Below are positions 45,901 to 56,427 of a stretch of DNA of 64,000 nt, in pieces. Numbering within the stretch: the stretch's first letter is position 1; the number at the start of each line of letters is the position of its first letter. The notes below the pieces were generated by a model, which worked only from the letters and a program-made list of their open reading frames with translations, ran no database searches and was not told where the DNA came from. The DNA is from Whitmania pigra (Eukaryota > Annelida > Clitellata > Hirudinida > Haemopidae), in NCBI GenBank assembly GCA_021613335.1, contig JAJTWR010000067.1, forward strand, positions 672,501 to 736,500, read 5' to 3'. Position numbers and translations under genes: made by a program.

Positions 45901-46439
45901 CCACCTGATTTCTTTGCACGATACTGAAACATGTATGAGGCTTACTTGATGAATTCTGTTGCATGATTTTTCAAACAATAAAAATAAACTAGCTTCAAAC
46001 GTCACTTAATTTGATTGCATTGCAAAATTATCAGTAACATGAAACATCTGCCTTGCATAATCTAGTGCGATTCCTGCTTATTTATAACAGCCGCATAAAA
46101 GCTAATTAAAGTAAAATAAATAGTAATATTATTATTATTAATATTTAGTTATTATATTATTATATATTATATATTATATATTATTAATATATTAATATTA
46201 TATATTATTATTATTATTATATTATATAAATATTATTTTACATTATTATAATAATTATATATTTCATAATAATTACTTTCAATTGAAATTTTCTTTGTGG
46301 CAATCAGGCCTTTGTCTAAACGAGAGAAGCTCAAATAAGTCGAATAGTTAGCGCTAACTAAATAATTTTCATAACCTCCCTCGAAGCAGACGACAATTAA
46401 AACAAAAAAACTGGCACAAAATTTCAAGATATTATCCAT
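42872..46439 (-). CDS. Secreted cysteine-rich protein, 10 exons, not recognised
   Basis: Assembled from splice signals. Exons are 46439-46277, 46004-45785, 45713-45601, 45544-45427, 45004-44868, 44334-44323 (12 nt), 44262-44130, 43677-43550, 43219-43105 and 42959-42872. Phases 1,2,1,2,1,1,2,1,2 all agree; 1227 nt give 408 aa and end in TAG. It starts MDNILKFCASFFVLIVVC, a clear signal peptide, with an in-frame TAA seven codons before the ATG. The protein has many cysteines and N-glycosylation sites (NYS, NLT, NKT, NCT, NCS). The C-terminal half has regularly spaced cysteines (AFCR, KDCLKNLTFC, DICSN, HRCFQS, LQNCSS, NDSCS, AVLCS, SNCST), one per helix-like segment, faintly like nematode DUF19/T20D4.11-type secreted proteins. 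There is no transmembrane helix. I do not recognise a family and assign no function. Confidence 0.75.
43105..43219 (-). CDS. Secreted-protein gene exon 9
   Basis: Acceptor TTTTAATTCAG and donor TC|GTAAGTTG, phase 1 to 2. Encodes FSQGHRCFQSIMSNDEVK and ELQNCSSISPNDSC. Confidence 0.78.
43550..43677 (-). CDS. Secreted-protein gene exon 8
   Basis: Acceptor GAATCTTTTAG and donor G|GTAGTTTA, phase 2 to 1. Encodes MKDCLKNLTFCETPDLE and EKSYDDICSNIN. Confidence 0.76.
44130..44262 (-). CDS. Secreted-protein gene exon 7
   Basis: Acceptor CTCAATAATAG and donor AG|GTGAGTAA, phase 1 to 2. Encodes RCVGIYWNLYAWRLCSG and RFDRWVLNNLTAFC. Confidence 0.72.
44323..44334 (-). CDS. Possible 12-nt microexon (exon 6)
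   Basis: Acceptor TGAATTCAG, exon CTAGTCAGCCAA, donor GTAAGTAA, phase 1 to 1. Adds A-S-Q-P between exons 5 and 7; skipping it keeps the frame. The donor is a strong consensus with no longer exon to serve. Confidence 0.5.
44868..45004 (-). CDS. Secreted-protein gene exon 5
   Basis: Acceptor AAATTATCAG and donor G|GTAAATGT, phase 2 to 1. Encodes SREYRELIEVKAMVQKLEN, then FKIKVLQDEKYNCTITP. Higher GC at third positions than the surrounding intron supports coding. Confidence 0.75.
45427..45544 (-). CDS. Secreted-protein gene exon 4
   Basis: Acceptor AAATTTCAG and donor AG|GTTCTGAT, phase 1 to 2. Encodes FVDNIACSQAQIHIYFSKF and TNCTFVPLGIEDDC. Confidence 0.72.
45601..45713 (-). CDS. Secreted-protein gene exon 3
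   Basis: Acceptor GTCTCTTTTAG and donor A|GTTAGTTA, phase 2 to 1. Encodes SLIDTCFQDRFQPGWVQY and GPYISRIISS. Confidence 0.72.
45785..46004 (-). CDS. Secreted-protein gene exon 2
   Basis: Acceptor CAAATTAAG and donor GA|GTAATGAT, phase 1 to 2. Encodes FEASLFLLFEKSCNRIHQV, VSCKEIRW and HKSCKVVYLTIE. Confidence 0.72.
46112..46262. repeat. TTA/TATA low-complexity tract in intron 1
   Basis: Mixed TTA and TATATTA units just beyond the donor of exon 1 of the secreted-protein gene. Confidence 0.85.
46277..46439 (-). CDS. Secreted-protein gene exon 1: signal peptide
   Basis: MDNILKFCASFF then VLIVVCFEGGYENYLV; donor A|GTAATTAT, phase 1. CAT TAA ATT CTG CCA precedes the start. Confidence 0.75.
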
Positions 46440-47704
46440 GAAAACTGGCAGAATTTAATGACAAAAACAGGCTTGTTAGGAGTAATTGATCAATTAATGT
46501 TGCTAATTAATAATAGTTAATCAATAAACATGTGTTGGTGATTTTATTACGGTTAGCTTATTGCTTAATTAAATTTCTGAGACGAAATCAGTGACTCGAT
46601 GCCTTTTCGCTCGCACTACATTGTCATGAAAAAGAAGGCGTGACAACGTTCATTGCGTCAGCTTAAACCGTCACACGTGAATAGTTACGTGAAATCACAT
46701 TTCTCGAGCGTTGAGACGAAAAATAAGGACAAGGTAAATTCAAACTGGTTATTAAGGCATGAAATTAACCGTTGAGGTATTCAGGTCGTGAAATAAAGGG
46801 GATATTTGAGCTCGTAAATGCTTAGCTTATACAGAGGCATTAAGTCATGCTTGAAGTGATTTGGTTTTTTAAAGGAATTACAAACCTCCTGAGTCACCAA
46901 TGATTTAACTTGGTATGGTTGCTTAAAAACTGACGTCATTTCAGCTTTTTCCAAGATGGGGCAAACCCTCGCTCGACTTGACCTTTTTTTTGCCTCTAGT
47001 CTAAACTCAGGAGGGCCGTTTTACCCCTACCTCCCCCAGTGATGTCTCTGTTTAACCTTTTAAACCTTTTCTAATTTTCAATTGATCCGATAAACAGAGC
47101 GCGCTCAAATACTTAACCCGGTTGTTCCCGGTGTGTGTGAATAAGTCAGAAAGCAATGGCAAACAACGCTAATTGTCGAATTATCATGGTTCATTGAATT
47201 TGTACAAACCTGGATTTGTATCTTTACATGAATAATGAATCACATAACCATATCCATCTAGGTCATACAATTAATATGCATAATAATTTTTTATTTATTT
47301 TTCTATTTACAAGTTTTTATTTGCATAATAAATGCATCTAGACGAACTTTGTGCTTAATTTGTCCGATGCTGTTATGATTTTTATTATTATTACTGTCGT
47401 TACTAATTACATCAAGAATTTGTGATTTTTAAATCTTGACTTTCAATCAATAATGCATAAATTTCAAGTTATCAAGCAGGCCAAATAAAGTTGTAAGTTT
47501 TTTAAAACTGTCGCTCATGAATTGCATGCTGAATTGACAGAGAAGCTTGCAGTTGTATTAATAGATGAGACACCTTTGAGAAAATAAACATTGTAATTGT
47601 ATAATTAGAAGATAGAAGATAGAAGCAGTAAACAACGCTGGATATTGGAATTAATGATGTATGAGACTAAGATGCTTGTTTTTATTGAAGTCATTAATGA
47701 CAAG
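46440..47704. other. Region upstream of the secreted-protein gene
   Basis: Should include the promoter of the minus-strand gene. No clear TATA box. A less AT-rich part (46580-47130) has no sustained coding frame that I trust. Confidence 0.4.
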
Positions 47705-47880
47705 CGAGGCGCTTCAGTCCAAATCATCTCAGTCATGCAACGGACTATAATCAAATAAAGAGCGAGGCGCACGACCTAATCGTTAGAGCTGTGCCTCTCG
47801 GGGTGGCAGTGCGGATTCGAACCCGTTGAGGAGAACCGTTGTAATCATCGAGCTATGCAACGGATGTTAATAAGAAATCA
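47705..47880 (+). repeat. SINE copies, second family, in tandem
   Basis: A tail at 47735-47760 (ATGCAACGGACTATAATCAA) is followed by a tRNA-like head GCACGACCTAATCGTTAGAG with B box GTGCGGATTCGAACCC, and then a second, diverged tail ATCGAGCTATGCAACGGATG. This shows the full unit: head about 47763-47820, tail about 47845-47875. Confidence 0.65.
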
Positions 47881-47984
47881 GAGCTCGGCGTGGCCACAGT
47901 GTTTTTCTTATTATCTTTTGTGCCTTCGGAGGAGGGATGAGTTGAAGAGTTTTGGAAATTACAGGTGTCCGGTGTCATTTCACA

Positions 47985-48075
47985 GCAACGATTGCGCAAT
48001 CTATTGTTCTGTTTGGATCTCCGACCTTTGCTTTTCATAACCTTTAAACGATGCAGATGATGGCATATGTCTAGT
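47985..48075 (+). repeat. Small LINE relic (RT motif B region)
   Basis: GTTTGGATCTCCGACCTTTG and CTTTTCATAACC correspond to the DNA coding GS-V-(L/F)-GPLLFT in the LINE near 12800 and in the relic at 53660. Heavily decayed. Confidence 0.4.
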
Positions 48076-48234
48076 CATTGTTATTACTATTAGTACTCCT
48101 GCTGCATTATTAACAATTTAATACAGTAGTACAAAAATTGAGATGAGACAGAAATTGAACTTGATCTCTCAATCGACTTAAGTGAATGAAGTGTACTTCA
48201 TTTGTAATTGCATTTCATTTATATTATTATATAT

Positions 48235-48415
48235 TTATTTATTTGATCAAAGTCCGTTGCATAACTAGGATGATTTGGACTCATAGCGATTATATAGCGC
48301 CATAGCCATTATATAGCGTCAGAGGTGATTCTTGTAATCACTGGCGATTACTTCTCAAGGGCAATCCAGGCGTGGTTTCGAATCAAGTCACTCGATTCAT
48401 GCTTACGAATTATGC
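48235..48415 (-). repeat. SINE copy, inverted, with both tail types
   Basis: Read on the minus strand: GATTCGAAACCACGCCTGGA (B box), CCCTTGAGAAG, CACCTCTGACGCTATATAAT, GGCGCTATATAATCG, and then CCTAGTTATGCAACGGACTT. The LINE-type tail and the ATGCAACGGAC tail thus follow each other here, either as a composite element or as one SINE inserted at the tail of another. Confidence 0.65.
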
Positions 48416-48779
48416 TATTTTAATTCGGACCTTGAAAAGCGAAAAAATGGCGGGCGGATCCCTCCTGCCCCCTCTTTAAATATATAATCATCATTGCACC
48501 TCTAGATGTCATAGTTATATGCATTACATTCAACATATTTCAAATTGAACGATAAAATTAATTTTCTTGGAGAAACACCTCGATTTTCTGGATTCAGAAT
48601 TAATCTCTATTAAAGCACAACATCCTACGGTAATCAATTAGGTGGGAATAACGTGTTCAGTTTTGGAGCCGCTATGGCTGTTCTTGCAGCTAAATGTCAG
48701 AGTTTAACAATCTAGTAAATAATATTGTCTCTGAATTGCATTTGGAGGATAAAGTAAATATAAAAGCAACCATTTAATA
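48416..48779. other. Spacer, nothing recognised
   Basis: AT-rich with no frame or element end that I can support, apart from the duplication that flanks the next hAT. Confidence 0.4.
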
Positions 48780-49405
48780 CAGGGGTTTCCAACCTGGGAG
48801 CCAGGGTTTCTATTAAATGCGACATTTTGGCTCACCTTTGATTGATGGCAATCATTTCATGACTACTTTATTACGAAAGAGTTGCAGCCTGGGTCATGAA
48901 TCCATTTTGGTCAATTTGGAAAGTGTGGATGATCAGGACATGACCAAAGATGATCTCATTAATCTGAGGCACAAAGAGTTGCTAAAGAGGGAGTTTTAGG
49001 TCAAGAGTTTGGCTGATTATGAGTTTTGATGTTCCATGATGATACCATACCCAGTTCTAACCAAAAGAGCCATGACATCCATCGTTTCTTTTGTGACAAA
49101 CTACCTTTGTGAAGCTGGATTTCCAACCCTACTGGCAATCAAAACAAAATCGCGAAACAAACTTGATGCAAAGGATGACATGAGAGTGGCCCTGTCAAAA
49201 TCAAAGCCCAGATTCCATCTACTTGTGAACAAGAAGCAGGAGCAATCTCCACATTCAAAATTTGCTTTCAAAATACATTGTATGGTTCTTTTCTGACAGT
49301 AAATTATTGTTCATTACTTTTTTCTTGAAAAATTTTGATAGGGGGGCGCGAACCACATTTTGTCCTCTAAGAGAGCCGTAGGCACAAAAAGGTTTGGAAC
49401 CCCTG
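48780..49405 (+). mobile_element. hAT-B copy 2 with transposase C-terminus
   Basis: Ends CAGGGGTTTCCAACCTGGGA and AAAGGTTTGGAACCCCTG; perfect duplication ATTTAATA at 48772-48779 and 49406-49413. 626 bp, internally deleted. It carries the end of a ZBED5-like transposase, which identifies the hAT-B family. Confidence 0.95.
48817..49296 (+). pseudogene. ZBED5-like hAT transposase, C-terminal remnant
   Basis: The second frame (49036-49296) gives YPVLTKRAMTSIVSFVTNYL, then CEAGFPTLLAIKTKSRNKL, DDMRVALSKSKPRF and NKKQEQ. This is the hAT dimerisation domain of the ZBED5/FAM200-like group, with 'CE.GF..L..IK...RN.L' in place of 'E.R.FS'. The piece at 48817-48999 is less clear (VDDQDMTKDDLINLRHKELL). 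The catalytic core is missing. Confidence 0.88.
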
Positions 49406-49413
49406 ATTTAATA

Positions 49414-49898
49414 GATGTCAGTTTAGTTATCAAGTAAAGATGTCAGCAGAAAAAAATATGTCAAAGAAACAACAGTATTTAGAGTATATAATGGATATTA
49501 AAATTTGTAAGCATGTTACTAATAGACCGCTTGATTGAATTATATTCAAATGGAAGAAAGATTTACGTATTTAAGGTATTTTTTAAATTTAAAATATTTA
49601 TTTTCAAAGAACCCTTTTTATTTCGCGTTGAGGTTGTTTTAATAAAAATGATTTAATTGCAAACTGTTGCATTCATTTCAATAGATGTATAACATTTTAC
49701 AAATTTCCGAGTTGAATATTTGAACGTTTAAGCCTTGTAAATTCTGGTAAAACAATTAGTAAATGTTGAACATCTTTATGACATTAAAATTAATTTCGAA
49801 GACTCATACCGATTTATTGTCATCACTTACAACGTTAACGTTTTCGTCCGCTGAGAATCTTCGGATTTTTGTCTTCAAACCGACTATTTCCCTAAATA
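49414..49898. other. Spacer and 5' region of the R2-like element
   Basis: AT-rich. The 5' end of the R2-like element could not be placed. The sequence before its first ATG does not resemble 28S rRNA. Confidence 0.4.
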
Positions 49899-51545
49899 AT
49901 GTCTGACAAAACCGGTTCTAATGTTATTGTGCGTAATCTGAGGTCAAGACAGGTCGTCGTCAAGGTAGAAGACTCGCAGAAGAGTTCAGAACCAAATCCT
50001 GAAATTCAAGATTCAGTGAAATGTGAATATTGCTTGGCTTCATTTAAGACAACCAAAGGACTAAAGTTGCATCAGAACCAAAAACATCCCGTCGAATATC
50101 ACGAAAAAAGAGCCGGAAAAAGTTATTCAAAATGTTTGTGGTCAACAGAGGAATCCAACATGCTGGCAGAAATTGAACTGGAGCTGATTGAAAATGGTTG
50201 TAAGAATATCAATGTGGAGGCTCACAAGAGATTTCAACACCGCACATTGGAGGCTGTAAAGTGTCATAGAAGACAAGAAGTTTACAGAAAACTACTTCAG
50301 AATCGACGAGAAGGGAAAAAGAAGGACGTTGCAGAAGATGGTGCTGACTTTACAAACGATGCCCTTGTTAGTGTGATTCCTCCCTCACAGGACACAGTCG
50401 TTTGGACTCAGATAGCGGAGGCAGAATGGAAGTTAAAATCGAATGAAAAGAAACGAATAAACGTGTCTCTGCACCAACATCTGCCAAACATGTCGGTGAA
50501 TAGTATCAGGAGGGTTAGAAATAAACAGCAATACCGAACCTTCTACAACGACTTTATATTAGAAAGAACAACGGAATCACGTAATCAGACTAAAATATTG
50601 ATTAATCCCATTCCGGATGTGCAGGAGACAGACGATGTTGGTAGCGGCTTATGTTTAAAACAATTTGTGATTGGCAACTACCAGCTATTAAATCTTTCGG
50701 CTGAGGAATTGTCTTGCCTGTTGAACCAATCAACACCAACAGAAACAAAGCAAATTTTGATAGACAGTGAGTACCTGGTGTGGATTGGGGGCCTGATGAA
50801 AAGTAGCAAAGCGAGGAATGTTCAACCAACCCGAGGTCGCGAAAAGAAAAAACTGATCCGCCAGAATAGAAAAGAAAACAATAACCAAGGAGGTAACAGG
50901 ACATTTCTCGTGACCAAGACAAGACCAACCAAGAGAGAATTGAGAACTCAAGATCGACAAAAACAAAGAAAGAAACTTCAAACCCTGATGAAAAAGAACC
51001 CAACGAAGGGTGCACAGTCGGTTCTTAATGAGGATTATGGAGAAGAACAGAAACCATTTCCTCACGATAAGTTGGTCGAGTATTGGCGACAGGTGTTTTC
51101 TAGTGAATCGGTCAGAGATGAAAGACCCGTGGCACCAGTAACGGGACCATGTTATGATTTGGAGGCTCCAATAACATGCGGAGAGGTCAAAATAGCTTTG
51201 AAGGGTTTGAAAGATGCCGCTCCAGGACTGGATGGAATGAAGAAGAAACATCTCGAAGGGATTAAATTTATTGATTGCGCTGTTCACATGACGTTATGGA
51301 TGTTTGTTGGTCTCCCTCCATCTCCATTCAAGGAGGGAATCGTCAGTTGCATTCCGAAAGTCAAAGAGCCATCCGCCCCGAATGAATTTAGGCCCATAAC
51401 TGTCAGTCCCATCATGAGCCGATTATTTCATCGGATAATCAACAAAAGAATGCTGCAGTTTTGGCCAATATCTGCTCGACAAAAAGCGTTCAGAAACGGC
51501 GATGGTCTCGGTTTCTTAGTGGTTTGTCAAAGCACTAATCGATAA
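49899..51545 (+). pseudogene. R2-like protein, N-terminal and RT fingers
   Basis: Start MSDKTGSNVIVRNLRSRQ. Finger: CEYCLASFKTTKGLKLHQNQ, then KH (C-x2-C-x12-H-x4-H, residues about 48-70). Myb-like: KCLWSTEESNMLAEIE and KNINVEAHKRFQHRTLEAVK (about 84-125), with a second helical block SNEKKRINVSLHQHLPNMS. Later KLVEYWRQVF, then AAPGLDGMKKKHLE and NEFRPITVSPIMSRLFHRI are RT motifs 0 to 2. It leaves the frame after NGDGLGF, before motif A. Confidence 0.88.
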
Positions 51546-51661
51546 AAAAAGACAGGAAAGGAAAAAATTGAACATGACCTTTGTAGACGTGGCAAAGGCT
51601 TTCGATTCAGTGAGCCATCATTCCATCCTGATAGCCGTTCGGCGCCTCGGCACCCCCCCCA
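51546..51661 (+). pseudogene. R2-like RT motif A in a third frame
   Basis: Reads LIDKKRQERKK, then MTFVDVAKAFDSVSHHSI and VRRLGTPP. It keeps the catalytic Asp of motif A. The frame runs into eight C residues, where slippage shifts to the next part. Confidence 0.85.
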
Positions 51662-53377
51662 ATGCTGACGAGTTTGTACAGCAACAGCAAAGTTTACATG
51701 AAAATGGAGAACGGACTCAGTGAGGCAATTCCGGTTGGTAGAGGAGTGAGACAGGGAGACCCAATGTCTCCTATGCTTTTCAACGCGGTCGTTGACATGT
51801 TCATGAGCAACATGGACAGTTCTATCGGCGTCACCGCAGGATCTGGGTCACAGAAGTGTAATTATGTTGCCTTCGCAGATGATCTCCTTCTGCTGTCCTC
51901 AACCGACATTGGAATGCAAATGATGCTGAGACAACTGGAGACAGAAATGGCTAAAGTCGGTCTCATCATGAATCCAGGAAAATGTGCCTCGATGAGAACC
52001 GAAATTATCAACAAACGCAAGCAGTGGATAGTTAATCCCACACCTTACTTGAAACTGCAGGAAAGGGAAATCAAGGCTCTCAGCATCACAGACACCTACA
52101 AATATCTAGGTGTTGAAATAGGACCACGTATGAAATATTCCTCGTTGGGCGAAAGAATTCAGAAAGGTCTTCACTCCATTTCGCGTGCTCCACTCAAGCC
52201 TTGTCAGAGATTATTCATTCTGAAGAAGCACTTGTTGCCAAGTCTGGTTCACGGGCTCACCTTTGACAAAATTTCCCTTAAGGCCCTCAAAGCGGCCGAC
52301 GTTGCAATCAGAGGTGCAGTAAGAAGATGGCTGCGATTGCCAAAAGACACAGTGAATGCGTTTTTACATGCCCCTGTCAGGTTTGGGGGTCTGGGGGTTC
52401 TCCAGCTGAAAAGTTGGATTCCGAATGTCAGGATCCAAAGAATGACCAAAGTTATACAACAAGCAAAGCATAACGAAGACGAATTCCTTACGGAATTGTT
52501 GCATCACAACACAACTGTTATGAGCGAAGTGAGAAGATTCGGGAAACCTCAGCCGAACAAGGGGACTGCGGAGTCATCAAATCTCCGACAAGTGATTGCT
52601 GCGGAGCAACTCTATCAAACAGTGGATGGTTATGGCCTAAGGTCTTTCATGAGTGCTGTTGTTCCCAGCGAATGGCTGGTTGATGGCATTGACAGGATGC
52701 CAACCCAGAAGTTCATGCAATGCGTGAGGGTTCGTGCTGCGGTCCTTCATAACAAACTGCGATCGGCAAGAAAAAATCCAATGGCCAACACTACTTGCGA
52801 TGCCGGCTGTGAAGAGGTCGAGTCTCTGGGCCACATTATTCAGAACTGCCACAGAACCAACGGTCCGCGCCACGCAAGGCACGACGCCATAGTGAGAATG
52901 CTTGAGAGCAGATTGAAGGAGAAGGGATACGCAACGAAATTGGAACCCAGAATCCCAACGGTACTAGGAACGAGAATTCCAGATCTTTGCGCTTGGAATA
53001 AGACAGAATACATCGTTTGCGATGTGGCGATTATTAAAGATACAATGGGACTAGACCGATGGCATGAATTCAAGGTGAACAAATATGACAAACCTGATAT
53101 TCATAGATGGATGGAGCAAAACAATCCGATTGCCAATGTGGAGAAACAGAAAGGGCTGATCACAGCTCTCATATTGAATTGGAGAGGCGCGGTGTCTTTG
53201 AAGTCCTGGGAGTTTTGGAAAGCACATGGGGTCACAAGAAGACTTCTTATGTGGATATCCATTAAGGTGTTACAGGAGACATATAAGATCTGGAAATTTT
53301 TCAAGCATAGTACCTGGAGAAAACACAGACGAAAGGGCCAAAGAGGACGCACAAAAAACACTTTCAATAATTCATGA
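51662..53377 (+). pseudogene. R2-like RT palm, CCHC and endonuclease
   Basis: 571 codons. Motif B GRGVRQGDPMSPMLFNAV, motif C YVAFADDLLLLSS, motif D KVGLIMNPGKCASM and motif E YKYLGVEIGP. Then LRLPKDTVNAFLHAPVRFGG (typical R2 thumb). The CCHC is CDAGCEEVESLGHIIQNC (C-x3-C-x7-H-x4-C), and the nuclease GTRIPDLCAWNKTEYIVCDV with later KVNKYDKP. Stop at 53375. Catalytic positions are intact; only the frame is broken. Confidence 0.9.
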
Positions 53378-53655
53378 CAATATTTCGAAAAATTATTTAA
53401 CTATTTCAATACTTCTATTCGAACTCAAAATATTTATATTATGGTCCTTGGGTGATCCCTGACCCGTATGAGGACTTTAAATATTCGGGTGATGTTTTTT
53501 TTTTGATGATGGTTCTAGAAAGTGTCAGAGGGCTAAATAAAATCTTTGAAAAGTACATTATAAATATTGAAACTTCTCAAAAAGTTTAATTTCCCGACCA
53601 AAAACATTCTGGAATAATCAATCCAAATAACTACATCTGATCGCGCTATATAATG
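53378..53655. other. 3' UTR of the R2-like element and spacer
   Basis: No poly(A) or 28S flank is visible. The 3' end of the element is not defined. Nothing else recognised. Confidence 0.4.
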
Positions 53656-53726
53656 TTGGCGTTTGATTCTGTATTTGGACCTCTGCTTTTCACAACCATA
53701 TCACAATGCGGATGATAACCTATGCC
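53656..53726 (+). repeat. LINE relic (RT motif B)
   Basis: TCTGTATTTGGACCTCTGCT and TTTCACAACCATATCAC read SVFGPLLFTTIS, the motif B region of the CR1/L2-like LINEs. It is cut at 53727 by the start of a hAT element. Confidence 0.5.
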
Positions 53727-54800
53727 CAGTGACGCCGAGAGGGGGGGGCAGGTGGGGTCACTGCCAGGGGGCCCGCATCTGTAAGGGGCCCCGGACGGTC
53801 CGATCCCGTCAATTTTTGCACGTCTCTTCGTTTACCGTAGGCGACAGAACATAATGTCCTAATAGTCCCATAGTTTTACATACTGTAAAATACTTTTATA
53901 TACTGCCGAACGAACAGTCCATTTCAAGTAGGGTGTATAAACTCTGTATTCTGATGTGAGACGCTAGGGTAAGGTGGTGTAGGACGCCCACACCATTTTA
54001 GGCGAAACGGACCATTACAGATTTGATTTGTGTTGTTCCCTAGCAGGAAAGGTTTGATTTACCATCACTTCTATTTCTGTGGAGTTATACACACTAGATT
54101 ACCGCTAAAGTTGATTTTTGGTCTAAAGGATGTAAAAATCTTACATATTTAATTTGTCAAACTATCACGATATTGAAAGAGCAAATCCATTGCTACAATA
54201 AATAACAACAGCTATGTTATTGTGTCATTTAATAATGGCGTCGTAACTAGGAAAAACGCCCACTTCGAATCAACCATTTTATAACGCCTTCTTGCAATTT
54301 ATATAATAGCATTGGACGTCATTTCTGTACCACATGTTAGGTTACAAACCTAACCGTTCTTGAAATTTTCTCATAATAACTGATGCAGTCGAAAAGTCGG
54401 CGCGTGTTGAGCGAAGCGTTTATTGTTGCGTCTCTAGACGACAGGGCTGTAGAAGTTGATGCATCACTTACTCTAGAAGGGTAATTGGTGGGAATTCCAT
54501 GGATACAGTCGGCCTCTTAGAAATTCAGTCGATATGCTGTTGAATAAGTCTGTCGCCATGCTGAACCGTCTACACGCTTTGAAAATCGATACACTGTTTC
54601 CAAACGTTGTCATTATGATACGTATCTTCTGCACGCTTCCGGTTACCGTTGCTCAAGCAGAACGATCTTTCATCACATTGGCCCGAGTTAAAAATGTTCT
54701 GAGATCGACAATGTGTCAAGAACGCCTGACCAGCCTTGGAATGCCGGCAGGGCAGTGGAAGGTCGACTTGCAAGAACGATTGATTACAACAGTATAATTG
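53727..54800 (+). mobile_element. hAT-D remnant
   Basis: Begins CAGTGACGCCGAGAGGGGGG, followed by GGGGCCCCGGACGGTCCGAT, a GC-rich hAT terminus unlike the surrounding DNA. Near its right side it encodes the dimerisation domain at 54534-54797. The matching right terminus is not seen, so the extent is approximate. Confidence 0.75.
54534..54797 (+). pseudogene. hAT-D transposase C-terminus
   Basis: 87 codons with LFPNVVIMIRIFCTLPVTVA, then QAERSFITLARVKNVLRSTM and QERLTSLGM: the 'LPVT.A.AERSFS.L...K..LRSTM.QERL' dimerisation motif of ZMYM1/DUF4371-type hAT elements. Confidence 0.9.
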
Positions 54801-56427
54801 AACTGTCTGCACGCAGAAAAGCCCGCAAAGTTTTGTTGTAGCCATCTCTCTTGCATGTCGTAAAAGTCGGTTCCACATAATTACATCGTTTTTAAGAACT
54901 TGTGTAGCTTAATCTCCATCGAAACACCAGTTTGCTTAGTGCACACAAATCTGTACACGTAGCATGTGGCTGGTTATCTTTGAGTAAGGCTGTATGGTGT
55001 AACGGTCGTTGCAGGTAAGGACACAATTATGATGAAATGAAAAACTCACAAAAAATAGGATCACCGATGATTAGAGTTGGCTAATTTAAAGCGCCTCGCT
55101 GCGTGTTTGACCACCAAAAATTACTACTTTCATTTTGATTAACTGTAAAACAAATTCAAATTAGATGGCGAACAGCGTTTACCTTTGCAAAAGTCATTTC
55201 TATATTTTAATTTAGTACCATGTATGCACGAATGTTGAACCTTGATAGTAACATTTACCTCGATTTACAGGTTTTATTATAGCGACAAAATTTCTAAATA
55301 CGGTCAATTCCGGATATAGTCACGTTTGAATGGAGTTTTGTTGATGTTTCGAGTGCGTTTTTTCCGTTCTGTTAAAAGTTATTCTTCCTTGTTTAGTTGC
55401 GAGTTTTCTGCTTTCAAATTTAACACACACAAAATTTGGCAGCATTTGAAAGTCATGACCTTTACGCATTTTTAGGTTTAAACATCCATTTTTATGTTGT
55501 TTTTTTTTAATTTAAACTTTATAAAATTAAAAGGTATCAAAAATTTAATAATAATAATTTTAAAATAATAATAAAATAAAATAATAACAATAATAAAATA
55601 AAATAAAATTTATTTAAAAATTAAGTCACATGTGACTTGTGTGCAATATGTAATTTCTTGCCTAAGACAAGCTTTAATTTTCAATGCTTTTTTTAAAAGA
55701 TGTTTCACGACATGTTGGCACCTGTAAACAATGTGCAATTGCAACAAAATTGTGTGGTTTTTTTGTGTAAGCAGGAACAAATCTGGGGTTTGGGAATTAA
55801 CAATTTACAAACTTTCATTTTCGTTGGCACCCTATTGTATAACCATCATCATCATCATCATCACTTATATTCCATCTCACATACTTAGAAGCCTCGAAAA
55901 CCCATCTGCCTACCATGGCACGTTATTGCGGCGATTTAACATTAAATGAGCAGCTTTGTCAAAACTTGTATTTTATTTAATCCATACTCATTTAATCAGC
56001 AGAATCCACAGCAAAATAGAGTCTTTCCAATGAGTGCTGGAAAAAACATATTTCGATACGACATTTACAAATAATTATGACATAAATCAGTTACTTTCTA
56101 TAATGGGCATATTCAGCATCATAACATCAAATGGCAGATCCCGCAAAAAATTCAAAATGGATTTAAATGCTTAGGTGTAACTTAAAGTGATGTGCACGAA
56201 CTTCAATTGTAGTTATAAATACCTGCCGGCAAAATAAAAAATTATAACTACTTACTTTTTTACCTGACATTGAATAATTCCGAAAATATGTGAAAAAACC
56301 TTTAAATTCTCTGAGGGGACTGGGGAATTATTTATCTCCCTCCAAAAAAATTGATCTCGTGTCGTTTGTAGTCAAACGTGCCATTTGACACAACAGATCC
56401 AACCTTTGCTAACAAAACTTCAAATCA
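54801..56427. other. Spacer, nothing recognised
   Basis: Low-complexity AATAATAAAATAAA sequence at 55545-55612 and a short CAT run at 55843-55862. No gene. Confidence 0.45.

Larger units (their letters stand above)
49899..53377 (+). mobile_element. R2-like retrotransposon with two frameshifts, outside 28S rDNA
   Basis: Single-ORF architecture: one C2H2 finger, Myb-like helices, RT, CCHC knuckle and C-terminal restriction-like endonuclease. The frame changes at about 51500-51540 and again at the C run 51653-51660, so the copy cannot make an uninterrupted protein. The single finger resembles the R2 'D' type. Classic R2 elements sit in 28S rRNA genes; neither flank here looks like rDNA. Base composition is more GC-rich than the neighbouring host DNA. 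Confidence 0.88.

Noticed and set aside
49899..53377. 28S rDNA insertion site around the R2-like element
   Set aside because: Neither flank contains recognisable 28S sequence.
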